NCBI GenBank assembly: GCA_015065845.1 | Contig: SVPQ01000014.1 | Coordinates: forward strand, 1-55,985 | Direction of reading: 5' to 3' | Source: Oscillospiraceae bacterium | GTDB lineage: Bacteria; Bacillota; Clostridia; Oscillospirales; Acutalibacteraceae | Length of the DNA: 55,985 bases | In this document: piece after piece, positions 16,475-25,201 of the stretch | Numbering within the stretch: the first letter of the stretch is position 1 | Layout of the letters: every line of letters begins with the position of its first letter | Position numbers and translations under genes: made by a program | The notes under the pieces: model-generated | What the model was told of the DNA's origin: nothing | Database searches by the model: none | Seen by the model: only the letters and a program-made list of their open reading frames with translations

Positions 16475-17940
16475 CTGTCTGCCTCCCTTAAAATAATATA
16501 AGCAACTGTTGCGAGAGAAAGCGCTTCACAATAGTCTGCCGTAATAGCAAATTTACCATTTCTTAATCTGTTAAGAATTGCTTCAATTCTCTTTTTGCCC
16601 TCGTGAATAGCTCCCTCGTCAGGTATTACAAAATATGCTTTTTGCATTATTTCTCTTATTTCTGTTCTTGTGCCTTTTGGTAACGGAGCACCATTGTAAT
16701 CGATTTCCTCCGACTGTTGTTCTTTTACCGGATAAAAGTTTGCATTTATACATCTAACAATATCTTCTGCTGCACGCCTGCCAAAAACAAGTGCTTCTAA
16801 AAGCGAATTACTCGCAAGTCTGTTTTTACCATGAACACCCGTACAAGCACATTCACCCGCTGCATAAAGCCTTGGTAATGTCGTTTTTGCATTAAGGTCA
16901 GTTTCAATACCCCCCATAAGATAATGCTGACAAGGGAAAATCGGTATTAAATCTTTACTTATATCTACGCCCTGTGCTAAACATCCGGCATAAATACCAG
17001 GAAACCGTTTTTTCAGATATTCTTCGCCTTTATAACGAATATCAAGATAAAAGTTATTACTACCAAGTCTTCTTGATTCCATAATTATTGAGCGGGAAAC
17101 AACATCTCTTGGTGCTAACTCAAGACGCTCATCATACCTGTCCATAAATCTTTCTTTATTACAGTTTAAAAGGTAGGCACCCTCACCACGAACCGCTTCA
17201 CTTATTAAGAATTGTTCACGATTAGCACCGTTGAATGCAGTAGGGTGAAATTGCACATAACTTAAATTTTTAATTGACGCACCCATTTCGTAGGCAAGTC
17301 TTATACCATCACCTGTTGCAACAGATGGGTTTGTTGTATATTTATAAACCCTACCTATGCCACCTGATGCCAAAAGACAAAATGAAGCAAAAACTGTTTT
17401 GAATTCTCCTTCTGACATAATTGTCGCTTTAAATCCATTAGTGATTCGTGACATTGTTGTTACCATTGTATTATCACAAAGTGTAACATTTGGTAAATTC
17501 TGTACCGCTAAAACTAATTTGTCTACCATTTCCTTACCAGAAGTATCTTTATGGTGTAAAATTCTTCTTTTTGAGTGTCCGCCCTCAAGAGTTTTTATAA
17601 GTTCACCATTTTCATTTCTGTCATACTCTACACCATACTCAATTGTACGAAGCACATCAGAAGGACCCTCTTCAACAAGAGTTCTTACTGCATCCGGGTC
17701 ATTTTTTCTGCCACCCGCAATTAAAGTATCTTCAAAATGGAAATCATAACTGTCATTTTCCAAATCAAGTACACAAGCAACTCCGCCTTGTGCTAATGAA
17801 CTGTTCGAAATATGCCTTTCTTTTTTTGAGAGCATAAGAACATTTACTGTAGGTGGAAAGTTAAGTGCAGCATAAAGTCCCGCAATACCACTGCCTACAA
17901 TTACAACATCGTATGAATTTTTTAGTTCAGAAAGTTTCAT
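16471..17940 (-). CDS. nadB: L-aspartate oxidase
   Basis: NadB oxidises L-aspartate to iminoaspartate with FAD, the first step of de novo NAD synthesis; in anaerobes fumarate is the likely electron acceptor. The 489-aa product opens with the dinucleotide fold VVIVGSGIAGLYAAL near residue 13 and has SSLAQGGVACV, the HTSD/HKDTSGKEM region, QFHPTAFNG, REQFLISEAVRGEGAYL and GECACTGVHGKNRLASNSLLE, all typical of L-aspartate oxidases. It is a little shorter than the Escherichia coli enzyme because the C-terminal helical domain is reduced. It lies 6 bp downstream of nadA. Confidence 0.96.
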   Translation of the reverse strand: MKLSELKNSYDVVIVGSGIAGLYAALNFPPTVNVLMLSKKERHISNSSLAQGGVACVLDLENDSYDFHFEDTLIAGGRKNDPDAVRTLVEEGPSDVLRTIEYGVEYDRNENGELIKTLEGGHSKRRILHHKDTSGKEMVDKLVLAVQNLPNVTLCDNTMVTTMSRITNGFKATIMSEGEFKTVFASFCLLASGGIGRVYKYTTNPSVATGDGIRLAYEMGASIKNLSYVQFHPTAFNGANREQFLISEAVRGEGAYLLNCNKERFMDRYDERLELAPRDVVSRSIIMESRRLGSNNFYLDIRYKGEEYLKKRFPGIYAGCLAQGVDISKDLIPIFPCQHYLMGGIETDLNAKTTLPRLYAAGECACTGVHGKNRLASNSLLEALVFGRRAAEDIVRCINANFYPVKEQQSEEIDYNGAPLPKGTRTEIREIMQKAYFVIPDEGAIHEGKKRIEAILNRLRNGKFAITADYCEALSLATVAYIILREADR

Positions 17941-17946
17941 ATTTCA

Positions 17947-18864
17947 TCAACCTAATTCTAACATTTTTTCAATGCTTTTGAGTGCTTTTTGTCTTAAATC
18001 TTCGTCTAATTGGATATTTTCGCCTTGTTCACCGATTACTGCTTTATAAACATCCTCTAAAGTTGTGATTTTCATATCTTCACAAACAAGTTTTTCACTT
18101 GAAAGTTGAATGAATCTTTCTCCATTTTCTTCGTGAGTTGAAAGGTAATCGACAACACCACGCTCTGTACCTATAATAACTTTACCATTATGAGCCTTGG
18201 CATATTTTATGATTTCAGAAGTAGCACCAATCATATCGGCGTGCTCTAAAACCTCTTCTGGTGATTCAGGATGCACTGCAAATACTGCGTCAGGATGTTC
18301 TTGTTTGAGATTTATAATATCTTCTTTTGTAAGTTTGTCATGCACAGGACAGAAACCATCCCAGAGAATTATATTTTTTTGGGGAATCTGCTTTTTAATA
18401 TAAGAACCTAAATTTTTATCAGGAATAAAAAGAATATTCTTATTAGGTAATGCTCTCACAATCTTTAAAGCAGAAGAACTTGTAACGCACACATCACATT
18501 CCGCTTTTAATGCTGCCGTTGTGTTTATATAAGCAACAACTGCTGTACCAGGGTTTTCCTTTTTAAATTCTCTCACACTTTCAGGTGAAATCTGTTCCGC
18601 CATAAGACAAGTAGCAGAAGGAACCGGTAATATAACTTCTGTTTCGGGAGAAAGAATTTTTACACTTTCTGCCATAAATCTTACACCGCACATAACAGCT
18701 CTTTTACCTTTTAACTCTTTTGCTTTCTGACTTAAAAAGAAACTGTCACCTGTAACAGAAGCAATATCTATAATATCAGGATTCTGATAAGTGTGTGCAA
18801 GTATAATCGTATCGCGTTTTTTTGCTTCTTCTACTATTTTTGTTTTCAATTCATTTACTGTCAT
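17947..18864 (-). CDS. nadA: quinolinate synthase
   Basis: NadA condenses iminoaspartate with dihydroxyacetone phosphate to quinolinate using a [4Fe-4S] cluster. The 305-aa protein carries the three expected cysteine positions in MCGVRFMAE near residue 83, CDVCVTSSSA near 170, and LVCEDMKITTLEDV near 257, plus the HTYQNPDI and HPESPEEVLEHAD motifs. It is the short NadA form common in Firmicutes and archaea. It is the first gene of the nad operon, with GAGGGG 8 nt before ATG and a candidate promoter at 18915-18942. Confidence 0.96.
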   Translation of the reverse strand: MTVNELKTKIVEEAKKRDTIILAHTYQNPDIIDIASVTGDSFFLSQKAKELKGKRAVMCGVRFMAESVKILSPETEVILPVPSATCLMAEQISPESVREFKKENPGTAVVAYINTTAALKAECDVCVTSSSALKIVRALPNKNILFIPDKNLGSYIKKQIPQKNIILWDGFCPVHDKLTKEDIINLKQEHPDAVFAVHPESPEEVLEHADMIGATSEIIKYAKAHNGKVIIGTERGVVDYLSTHEENGERFIQLSSEKLVCEDMKITTLEDVYKAVIGEQGENIQLDEDLRQKALKSIEKMLELG

Positions 18865-18914
18865 ATTAGCTACCCCTCAGGTACAATTATCAAGCATTAG
18901 ATTTTCCTATTATA

Positions 18915-18942
18915 ATTATATCATTATTTTTATATAACACAA
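18915..18942 (-). promoter_or_regulatory. candidate promoter of nadABC
   Basis: Minus-strand TTGTGT (18937-18942), a 16-nt spacer and TATAAT (18915-18920). The region is very AT-rich, so alternatives exist. No operator for an NAD repressor was recognised. Confidence 0.45.
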
Positions 18943-19035
18943 TATTAAATTTTCCAAAAAAAAGTTATTATACTTATTTCTTTTTGTTAATTCCTTAAAA
19001 CTTTCACAAAATAAGTAAATACTGATTCATAACTC

Positions 19036-19064
19036 TTGAAATAAATACCGTTATGATGTAAAAT
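19036..19064 (+). promoter_or_regulatory. promoter of glyA
   Basis: TTGAAA (19036-19041), a 17-nt spacer and TAAAAT (19059-19064). The ATG follows about 34 nt after the predicted start. Confidence 0.65.
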
Positions 19065-19104
19065 ATATGAGATTTTAAGTTTAAATTTTATAGGAGAACA
19101 GACA

Positions 19105-20358
19105 ATGAACGAGTACATTTCACAAAATCTTGAGCTTTTAAGTTCTGCTGACAGTGAATTATTCGCCTCTTTTGAGAGTGAACTTACCCGTCAGACAAGA
19201 AATATTGAACTCATAGCAAGCGAAAACTATACTTCCCCTGCAGTTATGGCGGCAAGTGGTAGTATTCTTACAAACAAGTACGCAGAAGGATATCCAGGTA
19301 AAAGATATTACGGTGGTTGCGAATGTGTTGATATCGCAGAAAACATTGCAATTGAAAGAGCAAAGAAACTTTTTGGTTGTGAATTTGCAAATGTTCAGCC
19401 ACACTCAGGTTCTCAGGCAAACTTTGCAGTTTACTTTGCACTTTTAAATCCTGGTGACACTGTTTTAGGTATGAGTCTCGCTGATGGCGGTCATTTAACA
19501 CATGGTTCACCTGTAAATGTGAGTGGTAAATACTTCAATTTTCAGAGTTATGGTGTAGATGAAAACGGATATTTAGATTATGATGCTCTTGAAAAAAAAG
19601 CAAAAGAGTGCAACCCGAAACTCATCGTTGCAGGTGCTTCTGCATACCCAAGAACTATAGATTTTAAAAGAATAAAAGAAATTGCTGACAGTGTAAATGC
19701 TCTCTTTATGGTTGATATGGCTCATATTGCAGGTCTTGTTGCAAGTGACAGACACCCTTCGCCATTTCCTTATGCAGATATAGTTACTTCTACAACTCAC
19801 AAAACTCTCCGTGGTCCTCGCGGTGGTCTTATTTTGACAAACAACGAAGAACTTGCCACTAAGGTGAATAAATCTATATTCCCTGGCATTCAGGGAGGTC
19901 CTTTAATGCATATAATTGCTGCAAAGGCTATTTGCTTTGGTGAAGCACTTAAACCTGAATTCAAGGAATACGGCAAACGCGTTATTTCGAACTGCAAAGC
20001 ACTTGAAAATGCTCTTTGTGCTCAGGGGATTGATATGGTATCCGGCGGTTCAGACAACCATTTGCTTTTACTTGACTTGCGTTCACTTGATATTACAGGT
20101 AAAGAATTAGAACATAGACTTGATAATGTTTATATAACAGTAAATAAAAACTCTATTCCTAATGACCCGCAGAAACCGTTTGTTACAAGCGGTGTAAGAA
20201 TTGGTACTGCAGCAACTTCCACAAGAGGTTTTGGTGCTCACGAAATGTTAAAAATTGCAGAGTTCATTAAACTCGCAGCAACAGATTACGAAAACAATAT
20301 TGAATATATCCGTAATGGTGTTACTGAAATTTGTGATAAATATCCGTTATATAAATAA
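19105..20358 (+). CDS. glyA: serine hydroxymethyltransferase
   Basis: GlyA is a cytosolic PLP enzyme that interconverts serine and glycine with tetrahydrofolate, feeding one-carbon metabolism. The 417-aa product shows [16 protein letters not shown] near residue 31, [17 protein letters not shown] near 54, the PLP-lysine motif [14 protein letters not shown] near 225, and the C-terminal [16 protein letters not shown]. Length is standard. It is a single gene with its own promoter and a strong terminator 20 bp after the stop region. AGGAGAA precedes the ATG. Confidence 0.98.
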   Translation: MNEYISQNLELLSSADSELFASFESELTRQTRNIELIASENYTSPAVMAASGSILTNKYAEGYPGKRYYGGCECVDIAENIAIERAKKLFGCEFANVQPHSGSQANFAVYFALLNPGDTVLGMSLADGGHLTHGSPVNVSGKYFNFQSYGVDENGYLDYDALEKKAKECNPKLIVAGASAYPRTIDFKRIKEIADSVNALFMVDMAHIAGLVASDRHPSPFPYADIVTSTTHKTLRGPRGGLILTNNEELATKVNKSIFPGIQGGPLMHIIAAKAICFGEALKPEFKEYGKRVISNCKALENALCAQGIDMVSGGSDNHLLLLDLRSLDITGKELEHRLDNVYITVNKNSIPNDPQKPFVTSGVRIGTAATSTRGFGAHEMLKIAEFIKLAATDYENNIEYIRNGVTEICDKYPLYK

Positions 20359-20401
20359 AAACGAATGGCGACAAGTATAAAACTTGTCGCCATTCGTTTT
20401 T
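20357..20401. terminator. bidirectional terminator between glyA and hpf
   Basis: A 20-bp perfect stem (20357-20376 with 20382-20401) with a 5-nt loop and A/T flanks on both sides. It lies between two convergent genes. Confidence 0.93.
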
Positions 20402-20438
20402 AAAAGAAAGGAAAAATGAAAAAAACTCAAAGTAAAAC

Positions 20439-20966
20439 TCAATCATCATAATCAGGAACAATCAACCCATAGCCTGAATCTTTACGACCATAAACTACAT
20501 TTATAATTCCTGTGTCTGCATTAAGGAACATATAAAACTGATGTCCTAATAAATTCATCTGCAAAATTGCTTCTTCAACACTCTGTGGTTTTAAAGCAAC
20601 TGTCTTCTCACGAATCAAATCAAATTCTGATTCTTCTTCAATATCTGTATCAACAAAGTCTTCAAAAGCAGTTGCTCTCAACTTCTTCTCAAGTCTTGTT
20701 TTATTTTTTCTAATCTGACGAATGAGTGAATCAACACACTCATCAAGGGCATCATTAATATTGTCGGCTCTCTCCTCTGCGCGGAAAATCATTCCGCCTT
20801 TATTAACTGTTACTTCAACAGACTGATAATTTTTTTCTACAGTTGCTGTAACTTTTGCCACTGCATCTTCGCCAAAAAGTTTTTCGACTTTTAAAAGTCT
20901 CTTTTCAGTTCTTGAGCGAAAATCCTCGCGTGGATTACATTTACGACCGATAACAGTAATATTCAT
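20439..20966 (-). CDS. hpf: ribosome hibernation promoting factor, long form
   Basis: The 175-aa product is a long-form HPF, which binds 30S subunits and drives 100S dimer formation in stationary phase. Residues 1-100 form the ribosome-binding domain (MNITVIGRKCNPREDFRSRTEKRLLKVEK start), and residues about 118-175 form the dimerisation domain (VALKPQSVEEAILQMNLLGHQFYMF). The ATG at 20966 is selected over an upstream frame because GGGGATG lies 8 nt before it and a strong promoter is further upstream. The 5' leader carries a hairpin related to the rnpB insertion. Confidence 0.95.
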   Translation of the reverse strand: MNITVIGRKCNPREDFRSRTEKRLLKVEKLFGEDAVAKVTATVEKNYQSVEVTVNKGGMIFRAEERADNINDALDECVDSLIRQIRKNKTRLEKKLRATAFEDFVDTDIEEESEFDLIREKTVALKPQSVEEAILQMNLLGHQFYMFLNADTGIINVVYGRKDSGYGLIVPDYDD

Positions 20967-20978
20967 AGAAACATCCCC

Positions 20979-21031
20979 TTTGCTTAGTGTGAATGTACAA
21001 AATCGATTTTGATTAAAACACACTCACTCTA
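20979..21031. repeat. short hairpin in hpf leader sharing the rnpB insertion end
   Basis: AACACACTCACTCTA at 21017-21031 is identical to the right end of the insertion in rnpB. Together with AGTGTG near 20984 and the 14-bp palindrome CAAAATCGATTTTG at 20998-21011, it makes a hairpin of about 50 bp. It may be a deleted copy of the same element. Confidence 0.5.
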
Positions 21032-21045
21032 TAGTTTCTATAACA

Positions 21046-21074
21046 ATAATACCATTTTTCAGCTTAATTGTCAA
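21046..21074 (-). promoter_or_regulatory. promoter of hpf
   Basis: Minus-strand TTGACA (21069-21074), a 17-nt spacer and TATTAT (21046-21051). Transcription would begin near 21039, just ahead of the repeat-derived hairpin. Confidence 0.75.
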
Positions 21075-21099
21075 CAACTTTTGTGTATCTTGTACAGTT

Positions 21100-21939
21100 T
21101 TATTGTTTCGTTTCATCAAGATTGCGTCTCCAATGGAACAGATACTGTTGTGCAATGCCTTCTGTTCCTTTAATGCACTCTGGCAAACCGTCAGGATACA
21201 ACTCGCTTACAATTCGCTTTACCCAGACATCTTGCGGAAATGCTTCAATTCTCCCGAAACCATAAAGAAGCGAACACTGGGCAACCTTTTCACCTACACC
21301 TTTGATTTTAAGAAGTTCTGCTTTCGCATCATCAAATTTCATAGTTTTAATTTTTTCTATATCTACTTCTTTTGCAGAAACTTTTTTTGCAGCATCAAGA
21401 ATATATTTCGCTCTGAACCCAGCCCTTAAAACTGCTAAATCATCAAGGGTTTTATCTGCAAGAATATCAGCAGCAGGAAAAGAGTAGCTTTCTCCAGTCC
21501 TTTCGCCAAAATTTTCACATAATCTTTCAATAATACCTTTTATTCTGGGAATATTGTTATTCTGAGATATAATAAAAGAACATATTGCTTCCCATTCATC
21601 CTGCTTCAAAATTCTTATACCATTATATTTTTTACAAGCGGTAGCTAAATTTAATTCGTCATATTTATTTAAAATTGAATTATAATCTCTTTCTAAATCA
21701 AAATATTCTTTCCATATTAAATTAAAATCTTCTTCGGTTGTATCATAAAAAATAATTTCATTATTAATTTGTTTTAATTTTAAATATTTATTTTTTGCTA
21801 CACCCGACCAAATATTTTCTTCATTTTTTCTCCAACGGAAAGCCTGACCACAATCAAGCGAAAGCGAGATATCAAAACACTCGCAATTTTTTAAAATAAT
21901 ATTTTTATTTTCTTTAATTATTTGCAAAATCCACACCAC
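21100..21939 (-). CDS. ogg: 8-oxoguanine DNA glycosylase (OGG1-like)
   Basis: This 279-aa bifunctional-type DNA glycosylase should excise 8-oxoguanine and nick the DNA backbone. The helix-hairpin-helix motif LKIKGVGEKVAQCSLL contains the Schiff-base Lys218, and the catalytic aspartate is Asp237 in AFPQDVWVKRI. The N-terminal CGQAFRWRK segment is the OGG_N signature. The start is a GTG at 21939 with a weak ribosome binding site, and a later start cannot be excluded. The gene stands alone between hpf and a long spacer. Confidence 0.88.
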   Translation of the reverse strand: MVWILQIIKENKNIILKNCECFDISLSLDCGQAFRWRKNEENIWSGVAKNKYLKLKQINNEIIFYDTTEEDFNLIWKEYFDLERDYNSILNKYDELNLATACKKYNGIRILKQDEWEAICSFIISQNNNIPRIKGIIERLCENFGERTGESYSFPAADILADKTLDDLAVLRAGFRAKYILDAAKKVSAKEVDIEKIKTMKFDDAKAELLKIKGVGEKVAQCSLLYGFGRIEAFPQDVWVKRIVSELYPDGLPECIKGTEGIAQQYLFHWRRNLDETKQ

Positions 21940-22457
21940 TCAAAAAAATTATAATCGTTTTTATTTTTAAATAATTATAACATTAAAATCATACTAATTC
22001 AACACATAAAAAACTGTACAATTTTAACAGTATTCTGATGTAATTTTCAGTATGATTTTGCATTGGTAAAACTATACAATTTTTATATAAAGTTTATTTA
22101 AATTTATTTTTCCATTCTGTATAATCGATTAAACAAGCATAACTAAGTGTATATTTCTATTTTTTATTAAAATTGTCAATATGTTTGAAGAAAATGTCGA
22201 AAACCTTTAAATACCACCATTTACACGCTTAGTTATAAACATTGTGAACAGAGTTATGAACATTTTTATAGGTATTTTTACAATATTTGTATTATACTAA
22301 AAGTATAATTTTCTTGCTAGTCATTTTGACAACCATCAAATTTGACAAGTATTTTTTCCAAGATTTTTAATTTTGTAAATTTATTTTTTATGAATATTCC
22401 AGTTATTTTATCACATTATATTTTTACAAAAAATTACGCGCTCAAGGGGGTATTTTT
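21940..22457. other. 500-bp regulatory-looking spacer
   Basis: No gene is seen. The stretch holds an inverted repeat at 22139-22236, a palindrome ATTATACT/AGTATAAT at 22291-22309, three similar blocks ending in AACA near 22233-22262 (TTATAAACA, TTGTGAACA, TTATGAACA) spaced about one helical turn apart, and two TTGACA hexamers near 22327-22350. No clear -10 partner could be chosen. Confidence 0.4.
22139..22236. repeat. inverted repeat bounding about 100 bp
   Basis: ATAACTAAG at 22139-22147 is exactly inverted at 22228-22236. Including one bulge, the match extends to ATAACTAAGTGTA against TACACGCTTAGTTAT. There is no coding content inside. Confidence 0.4.
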
Positions 22458-22481
22458 ACGATAAAAGGAATCAATAAACAA

Positions 22482-22727
22482 GTGCTTGAAATACTCGAAA
22501 CAAATAACGGATATTTTGAGAAAGCATTATTTTTTATTAAACCGGAATTTTCCGGATATTCAGAAAATAAATTAAGAGACTTAGCCCAGGCAGAAATTAA
22601 ATCTGCAATTAATCCACCAAAACAAAAATATAAATATAAAACAAATAAATTATTATCTTTTATCTGTTTTGCAGGAGTATTTATTTTGGGAGTTGCTATT
22701 GGAATTTTAATATCTTTTTTTATTTGA
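22482..22727 (+). CDS. small membrane protein with C-terminal anchor
   Basis: The 81-aa product is predicted from a GTG at 22482. It has a hydrophilic part with ENKLRDLAQAEIKSAINPP, then a Lys-rich linker and one transmembrane helix at residues about 58-80 (LLSFICFAGVFILGVAIGILISFF). It is not a family I can name. In the same frame the sequence continues upstream as IKGINKQ to an ACG codon at 22458 that lies 7 nt after GGGGG, a far better ribosome binding site than the one before the GTG. The true start may therefore be ACG. It is followed directly by the HAD-PHP gene. Confidence 0.6.
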   Translation: MLEILETNNGYFEKALFFIKPEFSGYSENKLRDLAQAEIKSAINPPKQKYKYKTNKLLSFICFAGVFILGVAIGILISFFI

Positions 22728-22752
22728 ATTTCAATTGTTTTTATGTTAAAAT
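22724..22752 (+). promoter_or_regulatory. promoter of the HAD-PHP gene
   Basis: TTGAAT (22724-22729), a 17-nt spacer and TAAAAT (22747-22752). It overlaps the stop codon of the preceding small gene. Confidence 0.55.
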
Positions 22753-22787
22753 AATTAACAATATCAAATATTTAATCAGGAGTTTTT

Positions 22788-24269
22788 ATGAGATACCATA
22801 ATATTTTATGGGACTGGAACGGCACACTTATAGATGATGCCGTAACCTCCCTTGATTGTGTTAACGATATGCTGACTGAAATGAGCAAACCGCTCATTAC
22901 TCTGGAACAGTACTATACATATGTAGAAACGCCTATAATAGGCTTTTACAAGCATATTTTAACCGAAGATGAATTAGACTTCCCTACAATATCAAAATCG
23001 TTCCACGAGTCTTACAATAAAAGATTAAGTACGACAAATCTGGCAGATAACGCGCTTAATGTTTTGAAAACACTAAAAAATAATGGCGCAAAGCAATATA
23101 TTATAACTGCAACAAAAGAAGAAAGTGCCAGAAATCTCACTATTAAATATGGTGTAAATGAATATTTTGACGGAATATTTGGTGCGGATAACACCCTTGC
23201 TGAAAGCAAAGTCGAAAGAGCATTAAAATTTTTCAATGACAATAATATAAATCCGAGTGATACGGTATTTATCGGAGATACGCTTCATGACCTCGAAACT
23301 GCCAATGCCTTGGGTGTTGACTGCATTCTTGTTACTTTTGGTCATCAGGGTAAAACAATTGTTGAAAACAGTGGTACTGTCACTGCTGATTCTTTAGATG
23401 AGATTCTCAGTATAATTCTTGATGAACGAGCAGTCGATTTTCATACACACTCAACTTTTTCTGATGGTACATTTACGCCTACTGATCTTATAAATCATGC
23501 TGTGGAAGTTGGGCTTTCTGCAATTGCACTTACTGACCACGATACTGTTAATGGTATAAATGAAGCAATTGAAGCGAGTAAAGATAAAAATATAGAATTT
23601 ATACCAGGAATTGAATTTTCAGTTGCAGACGGCACAGAAATCCATATTATAGGTTTGTTTATAGACCACGAAAACAAAACACTTCTTGATGTAATCAACA
23701 AAACACGCTCACAAAGAGAAGCAAGAATGAAAGGTGTAATTGAAAAACTTCAGAATACAGGATTTGATATTACCTATAGGGAAGCACAGGAGCTTGCAGG
23801 GGGCGATTTTGTCGGCAGAGCACACATAGCACATATTTTAATGGATAAAGGTTATGTATCAACTGTAAAAGAAGCATTCGACAAATATATAGGTCTCAAT
23901 AAGCCTTGTTATGTTGAAAAGAAAGAAATCACGCCAAAAGACGCAATTACCGCAATAAGAAGTGCTGGTGGTTTAGCATTTTTAGCGCATCTGCACCAGA
24001 CTAAATTTGACTTTAACCAATTAGACAAACTTTTAGGCGAACTTAAAAGTTATGGTCTTAACGGAATTGAGGGTTACTACACCGAATATACAGATGAACA
24101 TATTAAAGAGTTCAGGACACTTGCACAAAAACATAATTTATTCTATTCAGGTGGTTCTGATTTCCATGGTTCAATGAAACCTACTGTAAAATTAAAGTCG
24201 GGGTATTCCGACTTACACATACCATACAGCATTTTTACCACATTAAAGCGTTTAAAATCCAAAAACTAG
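22788..24269 (+). CDS. fused HAD phosphatase and PHP-domain phosphoesterase
   Basis: This 493-aa protein joins two phosphatase domains. Residues 1-210 are a HAD hydrolase with nucleophile Asp9 in WDWNGTL (Asn replaces the usual second Asp), a cap domain, and FIGDTLHDLE at 161-170. Residues 214-493 are a PHP domain with metal motifs DFHTHSTFSDG (218-228), LTDHDTVNG (249-257), EFSVADGTEIHIIGLF and, near the end, SGGSDFHG. The PHP half looks like RNase AM/YciV-type nucleotide phosphoesterases. No frame break separates the halves, so this is a true fusion or a translational fusion of two neighbours. A terminator follows immediately. Substrates are unknown. Confidence 0.85.
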   Translation: MRYHNILWDWNGTLIDDAVTSLDCVNDMLTEMSKPLITLEQYYTYVETPIIGFYKHILTEDELDFPTISKSFHESYNKRLSTTNLADNALNVLKTLKNNGAKQYIITATKEESARNLTIKYGVNEYFDGIFGADNTLAESKVERALKFFNDNNINPSDTVFIGDTLHDLETANALGVDCILVTFGHQGKTIVENSGTVTADSLDEILSIILDERAVDFHTHSTFSDGTFTPTDLINHAVEVGLSAIALTDHDTVNGINEAIEASKDKNIEFIPGIEFSVADGTEIHIIGLFIDHENKTLLDVINKTRSQREARMKGVIEKLQNTGFDITYREAQELAGGDFVGRAHIAHILMDKGYVSTVKEAFDKYIGLNKPCYVEKKEITPKDAITAIRSAGGLAFLAHLHQTKFDFNQLDKLLGELKSYGLNGIEGYYTEYTDEHIKEFRTLAQKHNLFYSGGSDFHGSMKPTVKLKSGYSDLHIPYSIFTTLKRLKSKN

Positions 24270-24271
24270 TC

Positions 24272-24308
24272 AAAAATAGGATTGCAACTATTTGCAATCC
24301 TATTTTTT
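24272..24308 (+). terminator. terminator after the HAD-PHP gene
   Basis: AAAAATAGGATTGCAA pairs with TTGCAATCCTATTTTT around a 4-nt loop, directly after the stop codon. Confidence 0.9.
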
Positions 24309-24320
24309 GGTGGTTAAATT

Positions 24321-25166
24321 ATGAGTGGTTTTATTAAAATTAAAAGCAAAGCACTACTTCTTAATAATACATTCAAATTATTCTTTGTTACTTTTATTTC
24401 ATTCACATTGAAATCTGCTGCAACTGCTTGTACACTTCTTTCTATGCACTTTATTTTAGTAAGCAAATTTTTTCAATTATTATTAGTTGAATACAACAGT
24501 CTTATTGTTTATTTTGTTTACAGTCTTTTAGTTATAATTTCATACTTCCTGCTATTTTTGTTTATCAGTGGATTGAAAACAGGTGAAAAAGCAATTTATT
24601 TTATGCAATCTAAAGGAAGCAAAGCTAAACTAAAATATCTATTTATATTTTTAAGACCATCACAAAGTTTCAGAAGTTTTTGCCTTTATACCAGAATTTC
24701 CATTTTAAAGTTTCTTTGGGGAGCATTTTTATATTTACCGCCTTGCTTTTGCCTTGTTCTGACACTATACCTTTATTTTTCAACTGTTATTTATACAACT
24801 GTATTCCTGACTTTGATTATCGGAACCGTTTTTTTAACATCAATATCGCGTTTTTATTACAATTGCATTTCTGTACGCTATTCTTTCGCACCTTATTATC
24901 TCTGTACCGATTTAAATATATCAGTAAAAGAGGCAATTAATAAAAGCACTATTAATACAGATGGCTTTATTAAAGATGGCGTCTATCTGAAATCTTCTAT
25001 GCTACTCTGGATTTTAAGTTGTATTTTAATTATCCCTATCATTTATGTAATCCCCTTCAATAAACTCTCAAAAGCAAAATTTGTTACATTTTGTGATGGA
25101 TTGCATTATGCATTACCGCAAGGGGTTAAACCAGAAACATTTATAAGAAATAATGGAATTATATAA
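24321..25166 (+). CDS. hypothetical multi-pass membrane protein
   Basis: The 281-aa protein is strongly hydrophobic, with about six predicted transmembrane segments (for example LLLVEYNSLIVYFVYSLLVIISYF and LLWILSCILIIPIIYVIPF) and basic loops. I recognise no catalytic or transport motif. It starts only 13 bp after the terminator of the previous gene, so it either depends on read-through or on a promoter inside that region. A bidirectional terminator follows at 25170. Function is unknown. Confidence 0.65.
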   Translation: MSGFIKIKSKALLLNNTFKLFFVTFISFTLKSAATACTLLSMHFILVSKFFQLLLVEYNSLIVYFVYSLLVIISYFLLFLFISGLKTGEKAIYFMQSKGSKAKLKYLFIFLRPSQSFRSFCLYTRISILKFLWGAFLYLPPCFCLVLTLYLYFSTVIYTTVFLTLIIGTVFLTSISRFYYNCISVRYSFAPYYLCTDLNISVKEAINKSTINTDGFIKDGVYLKSSMLLWILSCILIIPIIYVIPFNKLSKAKFVTFCDGLHYALPQGVKPETFIRNNGII

Positions 25167-25169
25167 TAA

Positions 25170-25198
25170 AAAAGGCTATGGTTTAACCATAGCCTTTT
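25170..25198. terminator. bidirectional terminator between convergent genes
   Basis: AAAAGGCTATGG pairs with CCATAGCCTTTT around a short loop. It lies between the membrane protein and the minus-strand surface protein gene. Confidence 0.85.
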
Positions 25199-25201
25199 AA
25201 A

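Noticed and set aside
22195-22201. Spo0A box TGTCGAA
   Set aside because: The 7-mer is expected several times by chance in a window of this size and no other sporulation signal accompanies it.
22233-22262. Replication origin with DnaA boxes
   Set aside because: The three blocks miss the conserved CACA end of DnaA boxes, and no dnaA, dnaN or gidAB genes are nearby, although parAB is in the window.
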